NCBI RefSeq assembly: GCF_014653945.1
Contig: NZ_BNAU01000001.1
Coordinates: forward strand, 1,488,001-1,552,000
Direction: 5' to 3'
DNA length: 64,000 nucleotides
DNA from: Amycolatopsis deserti
GTDB lineage: Bacteria; Actinomycetota; Actinomycetes; Mycobacteriales; Pseudonocardiaceae
How positions within the stretch are numbered: the stretch's first letter is position 1; every line of letters begins with the position of its first letter. A program made the position numbers and the translations under genes. The notes below the pieces were generated by a model, which searched no databases, had not been told where the DNA came from, and saw only the letters and a program-made list of their open reading frames with translations. This document shows positions 1 through 9,367 of this stretch, piece by piece.

Positions 1-1700
1 ACCGGAACCTGCAGGGCAAGCAGGTGGTGCTCAAGGGCCTGACCCGCCCGCACGACACGGCCGCGATCAAGCTGGCCGCGCACGAGAGCCGCGTGCTCAC
101 CGCGCTCGAGCACCCCAACATCGTCCGCATCGTCAACGTCGTCACCCACCGCGGCCTGCGCTACTTGGTGATGGACCACGTCGACGGGCCGTCGCTGCGG
201 AGTGTGCGCGACGCGGGCGGCATGACGATCGCCGACGCGCTCGCGTGTGCCGTCGACGTGCTGGGCGCGCTGGCCTACCTGCACGGCAAGGGCCTGCTGT
301 ACTGCGACATGAAGCCGGACAACGTGATCCGCACGCGCCGGTCGGCCAAGCTGATCGACTTCGGCGCGATCCGCCGCACCGGCGACCGGGAGAGCCCGAT
401 CCTCGGCACCACGCCCTACCTGGTCGGCCACACCGAGATCCGCGAGCACGGGCTGACCGAGCGGGCCGACATCCACGCGGTCGGGGTCATGCTCGACGAG
501 CTGGTCGAGTGCGGCGACGACGACCCGGGGGCCGAGTCGTTCCGCCGCTTGGTCGCCCGCGCGACCGCCGACTACGACCGGCGCTTCGCCGACGTGCCGG
601 AGATGCTCAACCAGGTGCGCGGGGTGCTGCGCGAGGTGCGGTGCCTGACCGACGGCAAGTCGCGGCCGGCGCGGTCGGCGGTGTTCGCCGAATCCGCGGC
701 GCTGCTGGACGACGGGCTCAGCCTGGCCCCGCCGCTGACCACCTGGACCGGCGGCGGCAGCACGACCCTGGCCGACGGGCGGCCGTCCCCGGCGGACGTG
801 GCGACCGGCCTGCCCGTGCCGTTCCCCGATCCGGACGATCCGCGCACGCCGCTGCTGCACACCGTGCGCGCGCCGGACCCGCGGCGGTTGCTCACCAAGC
901 TCGCGAGCATCCCCGGGTCGGTGGAGGTGGACTTCCACCGGGCTCGTGCGCACCTGGAGGCAGGCAACCTGACCGCGGCCGGGCACAGCCTGCGCTCGGC
1001 GGAGCGGCAGCTGGGCTGGCGGGCGCACCACGACTGGCGCACCAGCTGGCACCGCGGCCTGCTGGCGCTGGCCGAGGGCCGGGTGCGCGAGGCCGAGGAG
1101 CTGTTCGACGAGGTCTACCGGTCCACACCCGGTGAGCTCGCGCCCAAGCTGGCGCTCGGGTTCTGCGCCGAGTACCTGGCGCGGCCGGACACCGCGGCCC
1201 GCTTCTACCAGGCGGTGTGGGCGTGCGACCGGTCGCAGGCCAGTGCGGCGTTCGGGCTGGCGCGCATCCGGCTGCGTGCCGGGGAGCGCGGCGCGGCGGT
1301 GGCGGTCCTCGACGAGGTGCCGGAGATCTCGCTGCACCGGCACGGCGCCGCGGTGGCCGCGGTCCGCATCCTGGCCGGTCACCTGCCCGGCGGCGCGCAC
1401 CCGTCGGCGGGCGACCTCGCCTCGGCCGCCGACCGGCTGCACACCCTGACCCTGGACAGCGAGGAATCGTGGCAGCGCCTGGCGACCGCGGTGCAGGAGA
1501 GCGCTTTCTCGTTCGTCCTCGAACACGGTGACGGGTCGCTGCCGCCGGGCCCGGTGCTCGGCAATCCGGTGTCGGAGAAGGGTTTGCGGGACCGGCTGGA
1601 ACGGTCCTACCGCGAGCTGTCCCGGCAGGCGCGCACCGCGGACGAGCACGGGGTGCTGATCGACCGGGCCAACGGGGTGCGGGCGAGGTCGCTGTGGTGA
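1..1700 (+). CDS. pknG: PknG-type serine/threonine protein kinase with C-terminal TPR region (5' end outside window)
   Basis: The reading frame is open from the first bases, so the N-terminus (the rubredoxin-like part in PknG) lies outside the window. The visible protein begins inside the kinase N-lobe, with the ATP-binding lysine in VVLKGL. The catalytic loop reads YCDMKPDN at nt 300-323 and the metal-binding DFG lies at nt 357-365. The loop lacks the Arg before Asp, as in mycobacterial PknG (non-RD kinase). The last ~280 residues match the PknG TPR region, with signatures such as PGELAPKLAL, FYQAVW and SAAFGLAR. PknG is a soluble kinase that adjusts glutamate and 2-oxoglutarate metabolism by phosphorylating GarA/OdhI. 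The next gene starts inside its stop codon, so the two are translationally coupled. Identity is firm; the activating signal here is inferred from neighbours. Confidence 0.93.
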   Translation, partial: RNLQGKQVVLKGLTRPHDTAAIKLAAHESRVLTALEHPNIVRIVNVVTHRGLRYLVMDHVDGPSLRSVRDAGGMTIADALACAVDVLGALAYLHGKGLLYCDMKPDNVIRTRRSAKLIDFGAIRRTGDRESPILGTTPYLVGHTEIREHGLTERADIHAVGVMLDELVECGDDDPGAESFRRLVARATADYDRRFADVPEMLNQVRGVLREVRCLTDGKSRPARSAVFAESAALLDDGLSLAPPLTTWTGGGSTTLADGRPSPADVATGLPVPFPDPDDPRTPLLHTVRAPDPRRLLTKLASIPGSVEVDFHRARAHLEAGNLTAAGHSLRSAERQLGWRAHHDWRTSWHRGLLALAEGRVREAEELFDEVYRSTPGELAPKLALGFCAEYLARPDTAARFYQAVWACDRSQASAAFGLARIRLRAGERGAAVAVLDEVPEISLHRHGAAVAAVRILAGHLPGGAHPSAGDLASAADRLHTLTLDSEESWQRLATAVQESAFSFVLEHGDGSLPPGPVLGNPVSEKGLRDRLERSYRELSRQARTADEHGVLIDRANGVRARSLW

Positions 1701-2803
1701 ATACGGTGAGCACGGTGACCTCGACGACGCGGCGCACGCTGGTCCGGCTGCGGCTGGCCCTGCTGGTGACCACCGTGGCGGTGCTGGTCAGCGGGTTCGC
1801 CACGGTGCGGGGCGTGCAGGTTGCGGCGGAGACCGTGCGGGACCGGACCGTGCAGGCGGTCATCGAGGTGTCGGCGGCCGAGTCGGCGCTGATCCGGGCG
1901 GACCGGGCGGCGGTGCGCAGCTTCACCTCCGGCGAAGTCCGCCTCGCCGGGGCCGGCACCGAGTACGCGACGCAAACCGCGCTGGCCAGCCAGAGCCTCA
2001 CCCGCGTCGCCGAGCTGAACGAGGCCGGGGACACGGGCAGCCAGATCCTGCGCCTGGTCGAGGGACTGCTCGCCGCCTACCGGGCGGCGGTCGCTCAGGC
2101 CGACGCGCACTACCGGCAGGGCGGCGGCGAGGTCGTCGGCACGGCCGATCTGTGGGACGCCTCCTCGCAGCTGCTGCACTCCCCCGACGGTGTGCTGGAG
2201 CAGCTCGGCGAGCTGCGGTCGGTGCAGGAGCGGGCCCTGGCGCGGCAGCTGACCACCGGCTGGCTGCACCCGGCCACACCCGCGCTGTGGGCGGTGCCGG
2301 TCGCGGTGCTGCTCGCGCTGCTGTGCGTCACGCAGCTGTACCTGAAAAAGCGCTTCCAGCGGCTGGTGAACCCGCAGCTGCTGACGGCCACGCTGCTGCT
2401 GCTCGGGTTGTGCGCGAGCATGATGTTCACCCTCGTCGCGGCGCACCGGCTGGACACCGCGCGGGACCGGCTGACCGACGTGCTGGCCGGGTGGGACCGG
2501 CGGATGGCGCTGGCCGACGCCGACGGCCAGGACAAGCTGATCCGGCTGGTCACCGCGCACTGCCGGGCCGGGGACTGCGGCCTCACGGTGGGCGCGGCCG
2601 GCCAGGTGCCGGCGAGCGTGGCGGGGTCCATCCCGGACGAAGCGACCACCGCGGCGGGCACCCGGGACGTCAACGACCGGCTGGACGCGGCCGCGGCGAG
2701 CGGCCAGTTGCCGCTGGTGGTGCCCGCGGTGACGCTGGCGATCGCCGTGCTCGCCGGGTGGGGGCTGCACGCCCGGCTCGACGAATACCGGTTCCGCTCA
2801 TGA
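1697..2803 (+). CDS. GlnX-like four-helix membrane sensor protein
   Basis: A membrane protein of about 368 residues whose GTG start overlaps the pknG stop (GTGA); a second GTG three bases upstream is possible. Hydrophobic helices are visible near residues 17-38, 197-218, 228-249 and 340-358. A polar segment of about 150 residues between helices 1 and 2 and another of about 90 between helices 3 and 4 would face the outside. In mycobacteria the membrane protein GlnX links the lipoprotein GlnH to PknG. The position directly between the kinase and a lipoprotein gene suggests the same relay role here. Sequence likeness to GlnX could not be tested, so the name rests on topology and context. It lacks transporter permease motifs. 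Confidence 0.65.
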   Translation: MNTVSTVTSTTRRTLVRLRLALLVTTVAVLVSGFATVRGVQVAAETVRDRTVQAVIEVSAAESALIRADRAAVRSFTSGEVRLAGAGTEYATQTALASQSLTRVAELNEAGDTGSQILRLVEGLLAAYRAAVAQADAHYRQGGGEVVGTADLWDASSQLLHSPDGVLEQLGELRSVQERALARQLTTGWLHPATPALWAVPVAVLLALLCVTQLYLKKRFQRLVNPQLLTATLLLLGLCASMMFTLVAAHRLDTARDRLTDVLAGWDRRMALADADGQDKLIRLVTAHCRAGDCGLTVGAAGQVPASVAGSIPDEATTAAGTRDVNDRLDAAAASGQLPLVVPAVTLAIAVLAGWGLHARLDEYRFRS

Positions 2804-4059
2804 GGGGCCTGGCCGGGGTGCTGCTCCTGCTCGCCGCGTGCCTGACCGGCTGCGGCGCCGGGGCGGGCACGCGCACGCTCACCGTGCTCGCGTCGTGGAC
2901 CGGGGCGGAGGGCGCGGCGTTCGAGCAGGTGCTGGCCGGGTTCACCGCGGAGACCGGGATCCGGGTGCGCTACCAGGGCACGCGCGCGGTGTCGCAGGTG
3001 CTCGCCTCGGACGTGCAGAACGGCAACCCACCGGACATCGCGGTCGTGCCGAACCCGGGCGAGCTGGTCACCTACGTGCGCTCGCACAACCTGTACCCGC
3101 TGGACGACGTGCTCGGCGCGCCACCGGTGGAGATCTACGGTCCACAGTGGCTCCAGCTGCAGGTGGCCGGGCAGGCGCACCTGTACGGGATCGCGGTGAA
3201 GGTGGATCTGAAGAGCATCGTGTGGTTCAACCCGGCGCTGCACGGCCTGGCCCAGCCGGGCACGTGGGAGGAGTTCGCGGCGGCGACCGGTGCGATCCCG
3301 TGGTGCCTCGGGCTGAGCGCGCCGCCGGTGTCCGGGTGGCCGGGCACCGACTGGGTCGAGGACGTCCTGCTGCACCAGTCCGGACCGGACGTCTACCGGC
3401 AGTGGGCGGCCGGGCAGCTGGCGTGGACCGCGCCGGCGGTGCGGCGCGCGTGGCAGACGTGGGGCGCGATGATGGCCGGCACGGTCGGGGACAACCCGGG
3501 CCGGGTGCTGCTGACCAACTTCGCCGACGCCGGCAAGGGCATGCTGGTGTCGCCGCAGAGCTGCGCGTACGAGCACAACGGCTCGTTCATGCTCGCGCGC
3601 TACCCGGGTGCGGGGCGCGGGCTGGACTTCGTGGCCGTCCCGCCGGCCGGGCCCGACGTGGCGCCCGGGACCTACGAGGTGTCGGCCGACCTGGCGGGGA
3701 TGTTCACCGACACGCCGGCGGCGCGGGCGCTGATCCGGTACCTCGCGACCCCGGCGGCGCAGGAGATCTGGCCGCGGGTCAGCGGGGGCAGCGCGTTCTC
3801 CGCGACGCGCTCGATGGACCTGCGCGCCTACGACGGCCACCCGGCGGCGCGCAAGATCGCCGAAACGCTCCGCTCCGGCGGCACCCTCTGCTTCGACGCC
3901 TCCGACCTGATGCCCGCGACGATGGCGAACGCCTTCTACCGCGCGACGCTGGAGTACCTCGACGACCCCGGGCGCCTGGAGACGCTGCTGGAGCAGCTCG
4001 ACCGGATCCGGCTGGGCGTCAGCCCGCAGGAGTGGCTGAGCGTCCCCTGTGGACGGTGA
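2800..4059 (+). CDS. Extracellular solute-binding lipoprotein, alpha-glucoside (AglE-like) type
   Basis: The ATG overlaps the upstream stop codon (ATGA), giving a 419-residue protein. A short signal peptide ends in the lipobox LTGC with Cys18 as lipidation site, so it is anchored on the outer face of the membrane. The body resembles family-1 sugar-binding proteins: DLKSIVWFNPALHG, PGTWEEF, IPWCLGL and WPGTDWVEDVLL follow the order seen in alpha-glucoside binding proteins such as AglE. No permease or ATPase genes accompany it, so it is more likely a sensory ligand receptor for the membrane protein and PknG than a transporter component. Mycobacterial GlnH in the equivalent operon belongs to the polar-amino-acid family, so the ligand class may differ here. 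The ligand is not predictable from sequence alone. Confidence 0.8.
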   Translation: MRGLAGVLLLLAACLTGCGAGAGTRTLTVLASWTGAEGAAFEQVLAGFTAETGIRVRYQGTRAVSQVLASDVQNGNPPDIAVVPNPGELVTYVRSHNLYPLDDVLGAPPVEIYGPQWLQLQVAGQAHLYGIAVKVDLKSIVWFNPALHGLAQPGTWEEFAAATGAIPWCLGLSAPPVSGWPGTDWVEDVLLHQSGPDVYRQWAAGQLAWTAPAVRRAWQTWGAMMAGTVGDNPGRVLLTNFADAGKGMLVSPQSCAYEHNGSFMLARYPGAGRGLDFVAVPPAGPDVAPGTYEVSADLAGMFTDTPAARALIRYLATPAAQEIWPRVSGGSAFSATRSMDLRAYDGHPAARKIAETLRSGGTLCFDASDLMPATMANAFYRATLEYLDDPGRLETLLEQLDRIRLGVSPQEWLSVPCGR

Positions 4060-4122
4060 CATCGAGGTCGGGAATCAGGCCGAGGAGTGCCCACCCCGGT
4101 TTCGGCAGACCCGCGAACGTCG

Positions 4123-4162
4123 CCTGATCGTCCGGCGGTCGCCCCTCCGCCGGACGATCAGG
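4123..4162. terminator. Hairpin terminator between convergent genes
   Basis: A perfect 16-bp inverted repeat (arms 4123-4138 and 4147-4162) with an 8-nt loop lies 63 nt past the lipoprotein stop. There is no T-run, which is usual for actinobacterial terminators. It can serve both converging transcripts. Confidence 0.75.
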
Positions 4163-4163
4163 T

Positions 4164-4203
4164 GACGCCCGCCTCGCCGGCTCTGGCTTGCGAGGCGGGC
4201 GTC
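4164..4203. terminator. Second tandem hairpin terminator
   Basis: Arms 4164-4176 and 4191-4203 are a perfect 13-bp inverted repeat with a 14-nt loop. It starts one base after the previous hairpin and ends 19 nt before the stop of the leftward SDR gene. It probably terminates that operon, while the first hairpin serves the rightward one. Confidence 0.7.
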
Positions 4204-4222
4204 TGTCCAGCCCCGTTGCCGG

Positions 4223-4990
4223 TCAATGCCCGGACATGCCACCGTCCACGGCGAGCGTGGTCCCGGTGATGTAGGACGAGGCGTCGCCGGCGAGGAACAC
4301 CACGGCGGCGTCCAGCTCGTGTTGCCGGCCGAGCCGCCCGAGCGGGCTGTGCTGCCGGATGAACGGCATCAACGTCTCCTCCGGGATGTCGGCGGTCATC
4401 TCGCTGGCGAAGTAGCCGGGGGCGATCGCGTTGACGCGGATTCCCTTGCGGCCGGACCACTGCTGCGCCAGGTCACGGGTCAGGCCGATGACGCCGGCTT
4501 TGCTCGCGGCGTAGGCGGCCTGGGGCGCGTAGGACTTGATCAGCGCGAGCACGCTGCTGATGTTCACGATGCTGGAGCCTGGCCGCATCACGCGGCCGCA
4601 CGCCTGCGCCGCCCAGTAGGCGCCGTTGAGGTTGACGTCGATCACGCGGCGGAAGTCCTCGGGTGACTCACGCGTGGCCGGGATCGCGGTGCCCACCCCG
4701 GCGTTGTTGACCAGCACGTCGACGGCACCGAACTCGGCGACCGCCCGGCTCACCAGCGATGCGCAACTGTCCGGATCGGACACATCGGCCGCCACCGCCA
4801 GGGCGCGCCTGCCCGCTCCACGGATGTCCGAGGCGACCTCGGCCAGCCGGTCGGTGCGCCGTGCGGCCAGGACGACGTCGGCGCCGGCCTCGGCCAGCGC
4901 CCGGGCGAACCCGGCGCCCAGACCCGAGCTCGCCCCGGTCACGACGGCGACCTTGCCGTCGAGGCGGAACAGGTCGAGAACTCCCACCAC
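4223..4990 (-). CDS. Short-chain dehydrogenase/reductase (LvaD-like position)
   Basis: A classical NAD(P)-dependent SDR of about 255 residues. The cofactor motif TGASSGLG is at residues 18-25, NNAG at 95-98, the catalytic Ser at 145-146 and the YAASK Tyr/Lys at 160/164. The C-terminal SSYITGTTLAVDGG is typical. The start is one of two adjacent GTG codons behind a strong purine-rich ribosome site. It is the last gene of a leftward operon with a kinase-fold protein and an acyl-CoA dehydrogenase, with the upstream stop touching its start. In the levulinate operon of Pseudomonas putida an SDR (LvaD) acts with the same two protein types on 4-oxo/4-hydroxyacyl-CoA. That role is inferred from the gene set. 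Confidence 0.85.
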   Translation of the reverse strand: MVGVLDLFRLDGKVAVVTGASSGLGAGFARALAEAGADVVLAARRTDRLAEVASDIRGAGRRALAVAADVSDPDSCASLVSRAVAEFGAVDVLVNNAGVGTAIPATRESPEDFRRVIDVNLNGAYWAAQACGRVMRPGSSIVNISSVLALIKSYAPQAAYAASKAGVIGLTRDLAQQWSGRKGIRVNAIAPGYFASEMTADIPEETLMPFIRQHSPLGRLGRQHELDAAVVFLAGDASSYITGTTLAVDGGMSGH

Positions 4991-6014
4991 TACCTCCCTC
5001 CGATGCGGGCCGCGGCACGCAGTCCCGCCGCGGCCAAGGGGGCGACGGCGGCGCCGACGGAGTCGAACCCGGACCCGCGCGTGTGCCCCTGCTGGTGCCG
5101 GGCGTGGATGCCTTCGGCGATGACGGCGATCTTGAAGTACCCGAGCGCCAGGTAGAAGTCGAGCCGGCCCAGGTCGCGCCCGCTGGACAAAGCGTAGCGC
5201 TGCGCGAGATCGGCCACCGGCGGCAGCCGGTCACTGGTCGAGGCGGCCGCGCCGGCCAGCACGGGCGCGAACGCCGGGTCCGAGTAGACCAGGTGCAGGC
5301 CGAGGTCGGCGAGCGGATCGCCGAGGGTGGCCATCTCCCAGTCCACCACGGCGCGAGCCGCCGCCGGGTCGTCGGGGTCGAGGATGACGTTGTCGATGCG
5401 GTAGTCGCCGTGGACGATCGACGCGCCGCTCTCCCCGGGACAGGCGTCGGCGAGCTTGGCGTGCAACGCGTCGATGTCGGGTAGCGGGCGCGTGCGCACC
5501 CGCAGCCACTGGTCGTACCAGCGACTGACCTGGCGGGCCAGATAGCCCTCCGGGCGTCCGAAATCGCCGAGCCCGACGGCTTCCGGGTCGACGGCGTGCA
5601 GCCGGGCCAGCACGTCGACCAGCGCGAACGCGCAGCGCTCGATCTCGGCCTGCTCCAGTGCGTGCAGCTGCTCGGTGGTGCGGATGACCACCCCGTCCAC
5701 GTGCTCGACCACCGAGAACGGCACCCCGAGCACATCCGCGTCGGCGAGCGCGACGGCGCGGGCCACCGGCACACCGGAGTCCCGCAGGGCGGCGACCACC
5801 CGGTACTCGCGGCCCATGTCGTGCGCCGAGGGCGTGAGCCCGCCCAGCGGCGGACGGCGCAGCACCCACCGCGTGCGCCCGTCGGTGAGCAGGTAGGTCA
5901 GGTTCGACCGGCCACCCTGGAGCATCTCGGCGGACAGGCTCCCGGCGAACCCGGGCACGGCGCGGGCGAAGAACCCTTCGAGGGCGGGCAGGTCGAGCCC
6001 ATCGACCGTCGCGC

Positions 6015-6018
<4 letters not shown>
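4990..6018 (-). CDS. APH-fold phosphotransferase, acyl-CoA kinase type (ACAD10/11 N-domain or LvaA-like)
   Basis: A 342-residue aminoglycoside-phosphotransferase-fold protein. The catalytic loop HGDYRIDN is at residues 203-210 and the metal-binding DWEMATLGDP begins near 226. This family is not an antibiotic kinase. It corresponds to the N-terminal domain of human ACAD10/11 and to LvaA, which phosphorylate the 4-hydroxyl of 4-hydroxyacyl-CoAs. The chosen ATG at 6018 overlaps the stop of the upstream dehydrogenase gene (ATGA); a longer in-frame start 48 nt upstream would lie inside that gene and is less likely. Direct coupling to an acyl-CoA dehydrogenase and an SDR supports the hydroxyacyl-CoA role. 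The substrate chain length is unknown. Confidence 0.85.
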
Positions 6019-7205
<1,187 letters not shown>

Positions 7206-7218
7206 GACACCTCCATTT

Positions 7219-7236
7219 GGCTAACGGTCATTAGCC
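7219..7236. promoter_or_regulatory. Probable TetR operator at the dehydrogenase operon promoter
   Basis: Perfect 6-bp arms GGCTAA and TTAGCC surround a 6-bp centre. On the minus strand a TATAGT -10 box lies just upstream (7240-7245), placing the repeat at the expected transcription start. The octamer CATTAGCC recurs at 7295-7302 beside the tetR -10 box TATGAT (7288-7293). This suggests that one regulator binds both divergent promoters. Confidence 0.55.
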
Positions 7237-7320
7237 GCCACTATATTCGCTCGATGAAGCGCCAGCGCGTGTGCTGAATCACTCAGCTATGATTCATTAG
7301 CCACTAGGTGGGAGGTGCCC

Positions 7321-7890
7321 GTGGACCGGCTCGGCGACATCCGGGAGGCCGCGCTCGAACTGTTCACCCGCAAGGGGTTCGAGGCGACCACGATGAGCGA
7401 CATCGGCGAGGCCGTGGGCATGCGCGCCCCCAGCCTGTACAAGCACGTCGCCTCCAAGCAGGACCTGCTCGCCCGGATCATGGTCGAGACGATGGACAAC
7501 CTGCTCACCGCGCATCGCACGGCCGTGGCGAACGTGTCCGACCCGGTCGAACGACTGCGACGCGCCACCGAAGCGCACGTCCGCTACCACGCCCGGCACC
7601 GGCTCGAAGCGTTCGTCGGCACCCGGGAGATCCGCGGCCTGACCGAACCGCACCGCACCCGGGTGCTCGACCTGCGCGCCGAATACGAAGCCTGCTTCCG
7701 CACCGTCATCCAAGCCGGAGCCGACGCAGGCGTCTTCCACGTCGGCTCCGTCCGGCTGGCCTCCTACGCGATCCTCGACCTCGGCATGGGCGTCGCGGTC
7801 TGGTACCGCGCGAATGGCGAGCACCCGGAGGACGCGGTGGTCTGGCAGTACAGCGAATTCGCCCTCCGCCTCGTCGGCGCGCGAACCTGA
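7321..7890 (+). CDS. TetR-family transcriptional repressor
   Basis: A 189-residue regulator. The N-terminal helix-turn-helix (residues 1-55) carries the TetR pattern, with ALELFTRKGFEATTMSDIG followed by SLYKHVASKQDLL. The remaining ~130 residues form the ligand-binding part. The GTG at 7321 is preferred over the GTG at 7315 because GGAGGT (7311-7316) would overlap the latter. It is divergent from the acyl-CoA dehydrogenase/kinase/SDR operon and flanked by shared CATTAGCC sites, so it probably represses that operon and itself. By analogy with FadR/KstR-like regulators the inducer may be an acyl-CoA; this is inference. Confidence 0.88.
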   Translation: MDRLGDIREAALELFTRKGFEATTMSDIGEAVGMRAPSLYKHVASKQDLLARIMVETMDNLLTAHRTAVANVSDPVERLRRATEAHVRYHARHRLEAFVGTREIRGLTEPHRTRVLDLRAEYEACFRTVIQAGADAGVFHVGSVRLASYAILDLGMGVAVWYRANGEHPEDAVVWQYSEFALRLVGART

Positions 7891-7920
7891 TCGGCAGCCG
7901 ACGCTTCCAGAATTCCTGAA

Positions 7921-8259
7921 TCAGCGGACGGGCCGGTAAAAGCGCAGGATCGCGGCCTTCTCACCGCCGCCGAGGGCATCCGACATGTCGAGTGTGCCGT
8001 CGGTTGCCGCAGCCCCCAGCCGCCTCGCGGTGGAGGCGACGTCGTCGGTGTCGAGTTCGTAGATGGTCAGGTACTGGCGCACCGGCAGTTCCGCGGGGTC
8101 CACGAGTTCGGACGCGAGCCGGTACCGGCTTCCCCCGACCACGCCGGGAATCCGCGCCACGACCTGCGGAATGTGAACTTCGTCGTACCAGCGGTTGAAC
8201 TCGGCTTCGGAGGCGTCGTCGGCGGGTGCGACGTATGCGATGAGCAGCGCTTTGGCCAC
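7921..8259 (-). CDS. EthD-like / dimeric alpha-beta barrel protein
   Basis: A 112-residue protein whose pattern FNRWYDEVHIPQVVARIPGV and later YLTIYELDTDD fit the ferredoxin-like dimeric alpha/beta barrel family that includes EthD and DUF4286 proteins. Members are small cytosolic enzymes or accessory proteins often found in degradation clusters; the activity here is not predictable. It is the last gene of the leftward acetoin-type cluster, 26 nt after the zinc alcohol dehydrogenase gene, and is convergent with the TetR gene. Confidence 0.6.
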   Translation of the reverse strand: MAKALLIAYVAPADDASEAEFNRWYDEVHIPQVVARIPGVVGGSRYRLASELVDPAELPVRQYLTIYELDTDDVASTARRLGAAATDGTLDMSDALGGGEKAAILRFYRPVR

Positions 8260-8285
8260 GGGTATCTCCGTATGGGTAGAAGCGA

Positions 8286-9344
8286 TCAGGATGACGACTG
8301 GGCGGCGACCAGAACCTTGACGGAGCTGTCCTTCGCGAGTTGCACCGAGAACGCTTCGTTGATGTCCTCCAGTGGAAAGGTGTGCGTGATGAGCGGCTCC
8401 GCGACGGCACGCCCTTCTTGGAGGATCTCCAGCACCTCAGGAAATTCGCGGTCATAGGCGAAGGAGCCGGATATGTCCATTTCCTTCTGCACCGTCTGGT
8501 TCATGTCGAGCGTTACCTCGCTCTCGTACAGGGCGGCGATACGCAGTCGTCCTCCTGCCCGGGTCATCCCGACGGCTTGAGACAGCAATGCGGGCACACC
8601 GGAGGCTTCGACAACGATGTCGGCCCGTGCGCCGACGCCGCCGACGCCGGCGCCGGTCAGGGCTTGCACCGCAGCGAGGGTGTCCTGTTCGCGGGCATTC
8701 ACGATATGCGTGGCCCCCAGCCTCGCAGCGAGATCCAGGCGTGCGGGGGAAAGATCGATGCCGATCACCTGCCCGGCTCCGAGCGCTCGCAGCATCTGCA
8801 CTGTGTTCAGACCGATGCTGCCCAGTCCGATGACGACGGCCGTGTCCGCGGACGTCGGCTTCGCCGACTTCGCCAGCCTCAGAGCCACTGCCATGGGCTC
8901 CACGCAGGCGGCAGCGGCCCTGCCCAGGCCTGCCGGAAGCGGGAACACGTTCTCGCCGGCCACCGCATTCGGTATGCGGACGCGCTCGGCGAACGCGCCG
9001 GGCAGCCCATAGGCCACACTCGAGGTCAGGGTGACTTCGCAGAGGTTACCCAGGCCTTCCAGGCAGCGGGGGCAGGTTCCGCAGTGCGACAGCGGCCTCG
9101 CCGTCACGGCGGTGCCTGTGCTGATACCGGTCACCGCGGCACCGACCACGCTCACGGTGCCGCTGAACTCGTGCCCCATGATCTGACCTGGCTCGACGAA
9201 CGCGCCCTCGACATAGGAGTGGAGATCCGAGCCGCAGATGCCACAGTAGTCGACGTCGATGATGATGTCGTGGTCACCGCACACGGGGTCGGCAACCTCT
9301 GTGACAGCGATCCGGCCGGGAGCCTCGAAGACTGCTGCTTTCAT
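8286..9344 (-). CDS. Zinc-dependent medium-chain alcohol dehydrogenase (butanediol/sorbitol dehydrogenase-like)
   Basis: A 352-residue MDR enzyme. Catalytic zinc ligands are visible in CGICGSDLH (Cys37) and MGHEFSG (His58, Glu59). The structural zinc lobe has four cysteines in CGTCPRC...C (88, 91, 94, 102). The NAD-binding glycine motif is VIGLGSIG. It would oxidise a secondary alcohol or reduce a ketone. Beside E1/E2 genes of the acetoin dehydrogenase type, 2,3-butanediol to acetoin is the likeliest reaction. A good AGGGAAGGA ribosome site precedes ATG 9344. Substrate assignment is contextual. Confidence 0.82.
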   Translation of the reverse strand: MKAAVFEAPGRIAVTEVADPVCGDHDIIIDVDYCGICGSDLHSYVEGAFVEPGQIMGHEFSGTVSVVGAAVTGISTGTAVTARPLSHCGTCPRCLEGLGNLCEVTLTSSVAYGLPGAFAERVRIPNAVAGENVFPLPAGLGRAAAACVEPMAVALRLAKSAKPTSADTAVVIGLGSIGLNTVQMLRALGAGQVIGIDLSPARLDLAARLGATHIVNAREQDTLAAVQALTGAGVGGVGARADIVVEASGVPALLSQAVGMTRAGGRLRIAALYESEVTLDMNQTVQKEMDISGSFAYDREFPEVLEILQEGRAVAEPLITHTFPLEDINEAFSVQLAKDSSVKVLVAAQSSS

Positions 9345-9367
9345 GATTTCCTTCCCTCAGGCGGGTT

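Noticed and set aside
2110..4062. Long minus-strand open frame (about 650 codons) antisense to the sensor and lipoprotein genes
   Set aside because: Its translation is Arg/Gly/Pro/His-rich with no recognisable motif, as expected from the antisense of GC-rich genes; the plus-strand genes are family members with coupled starts.
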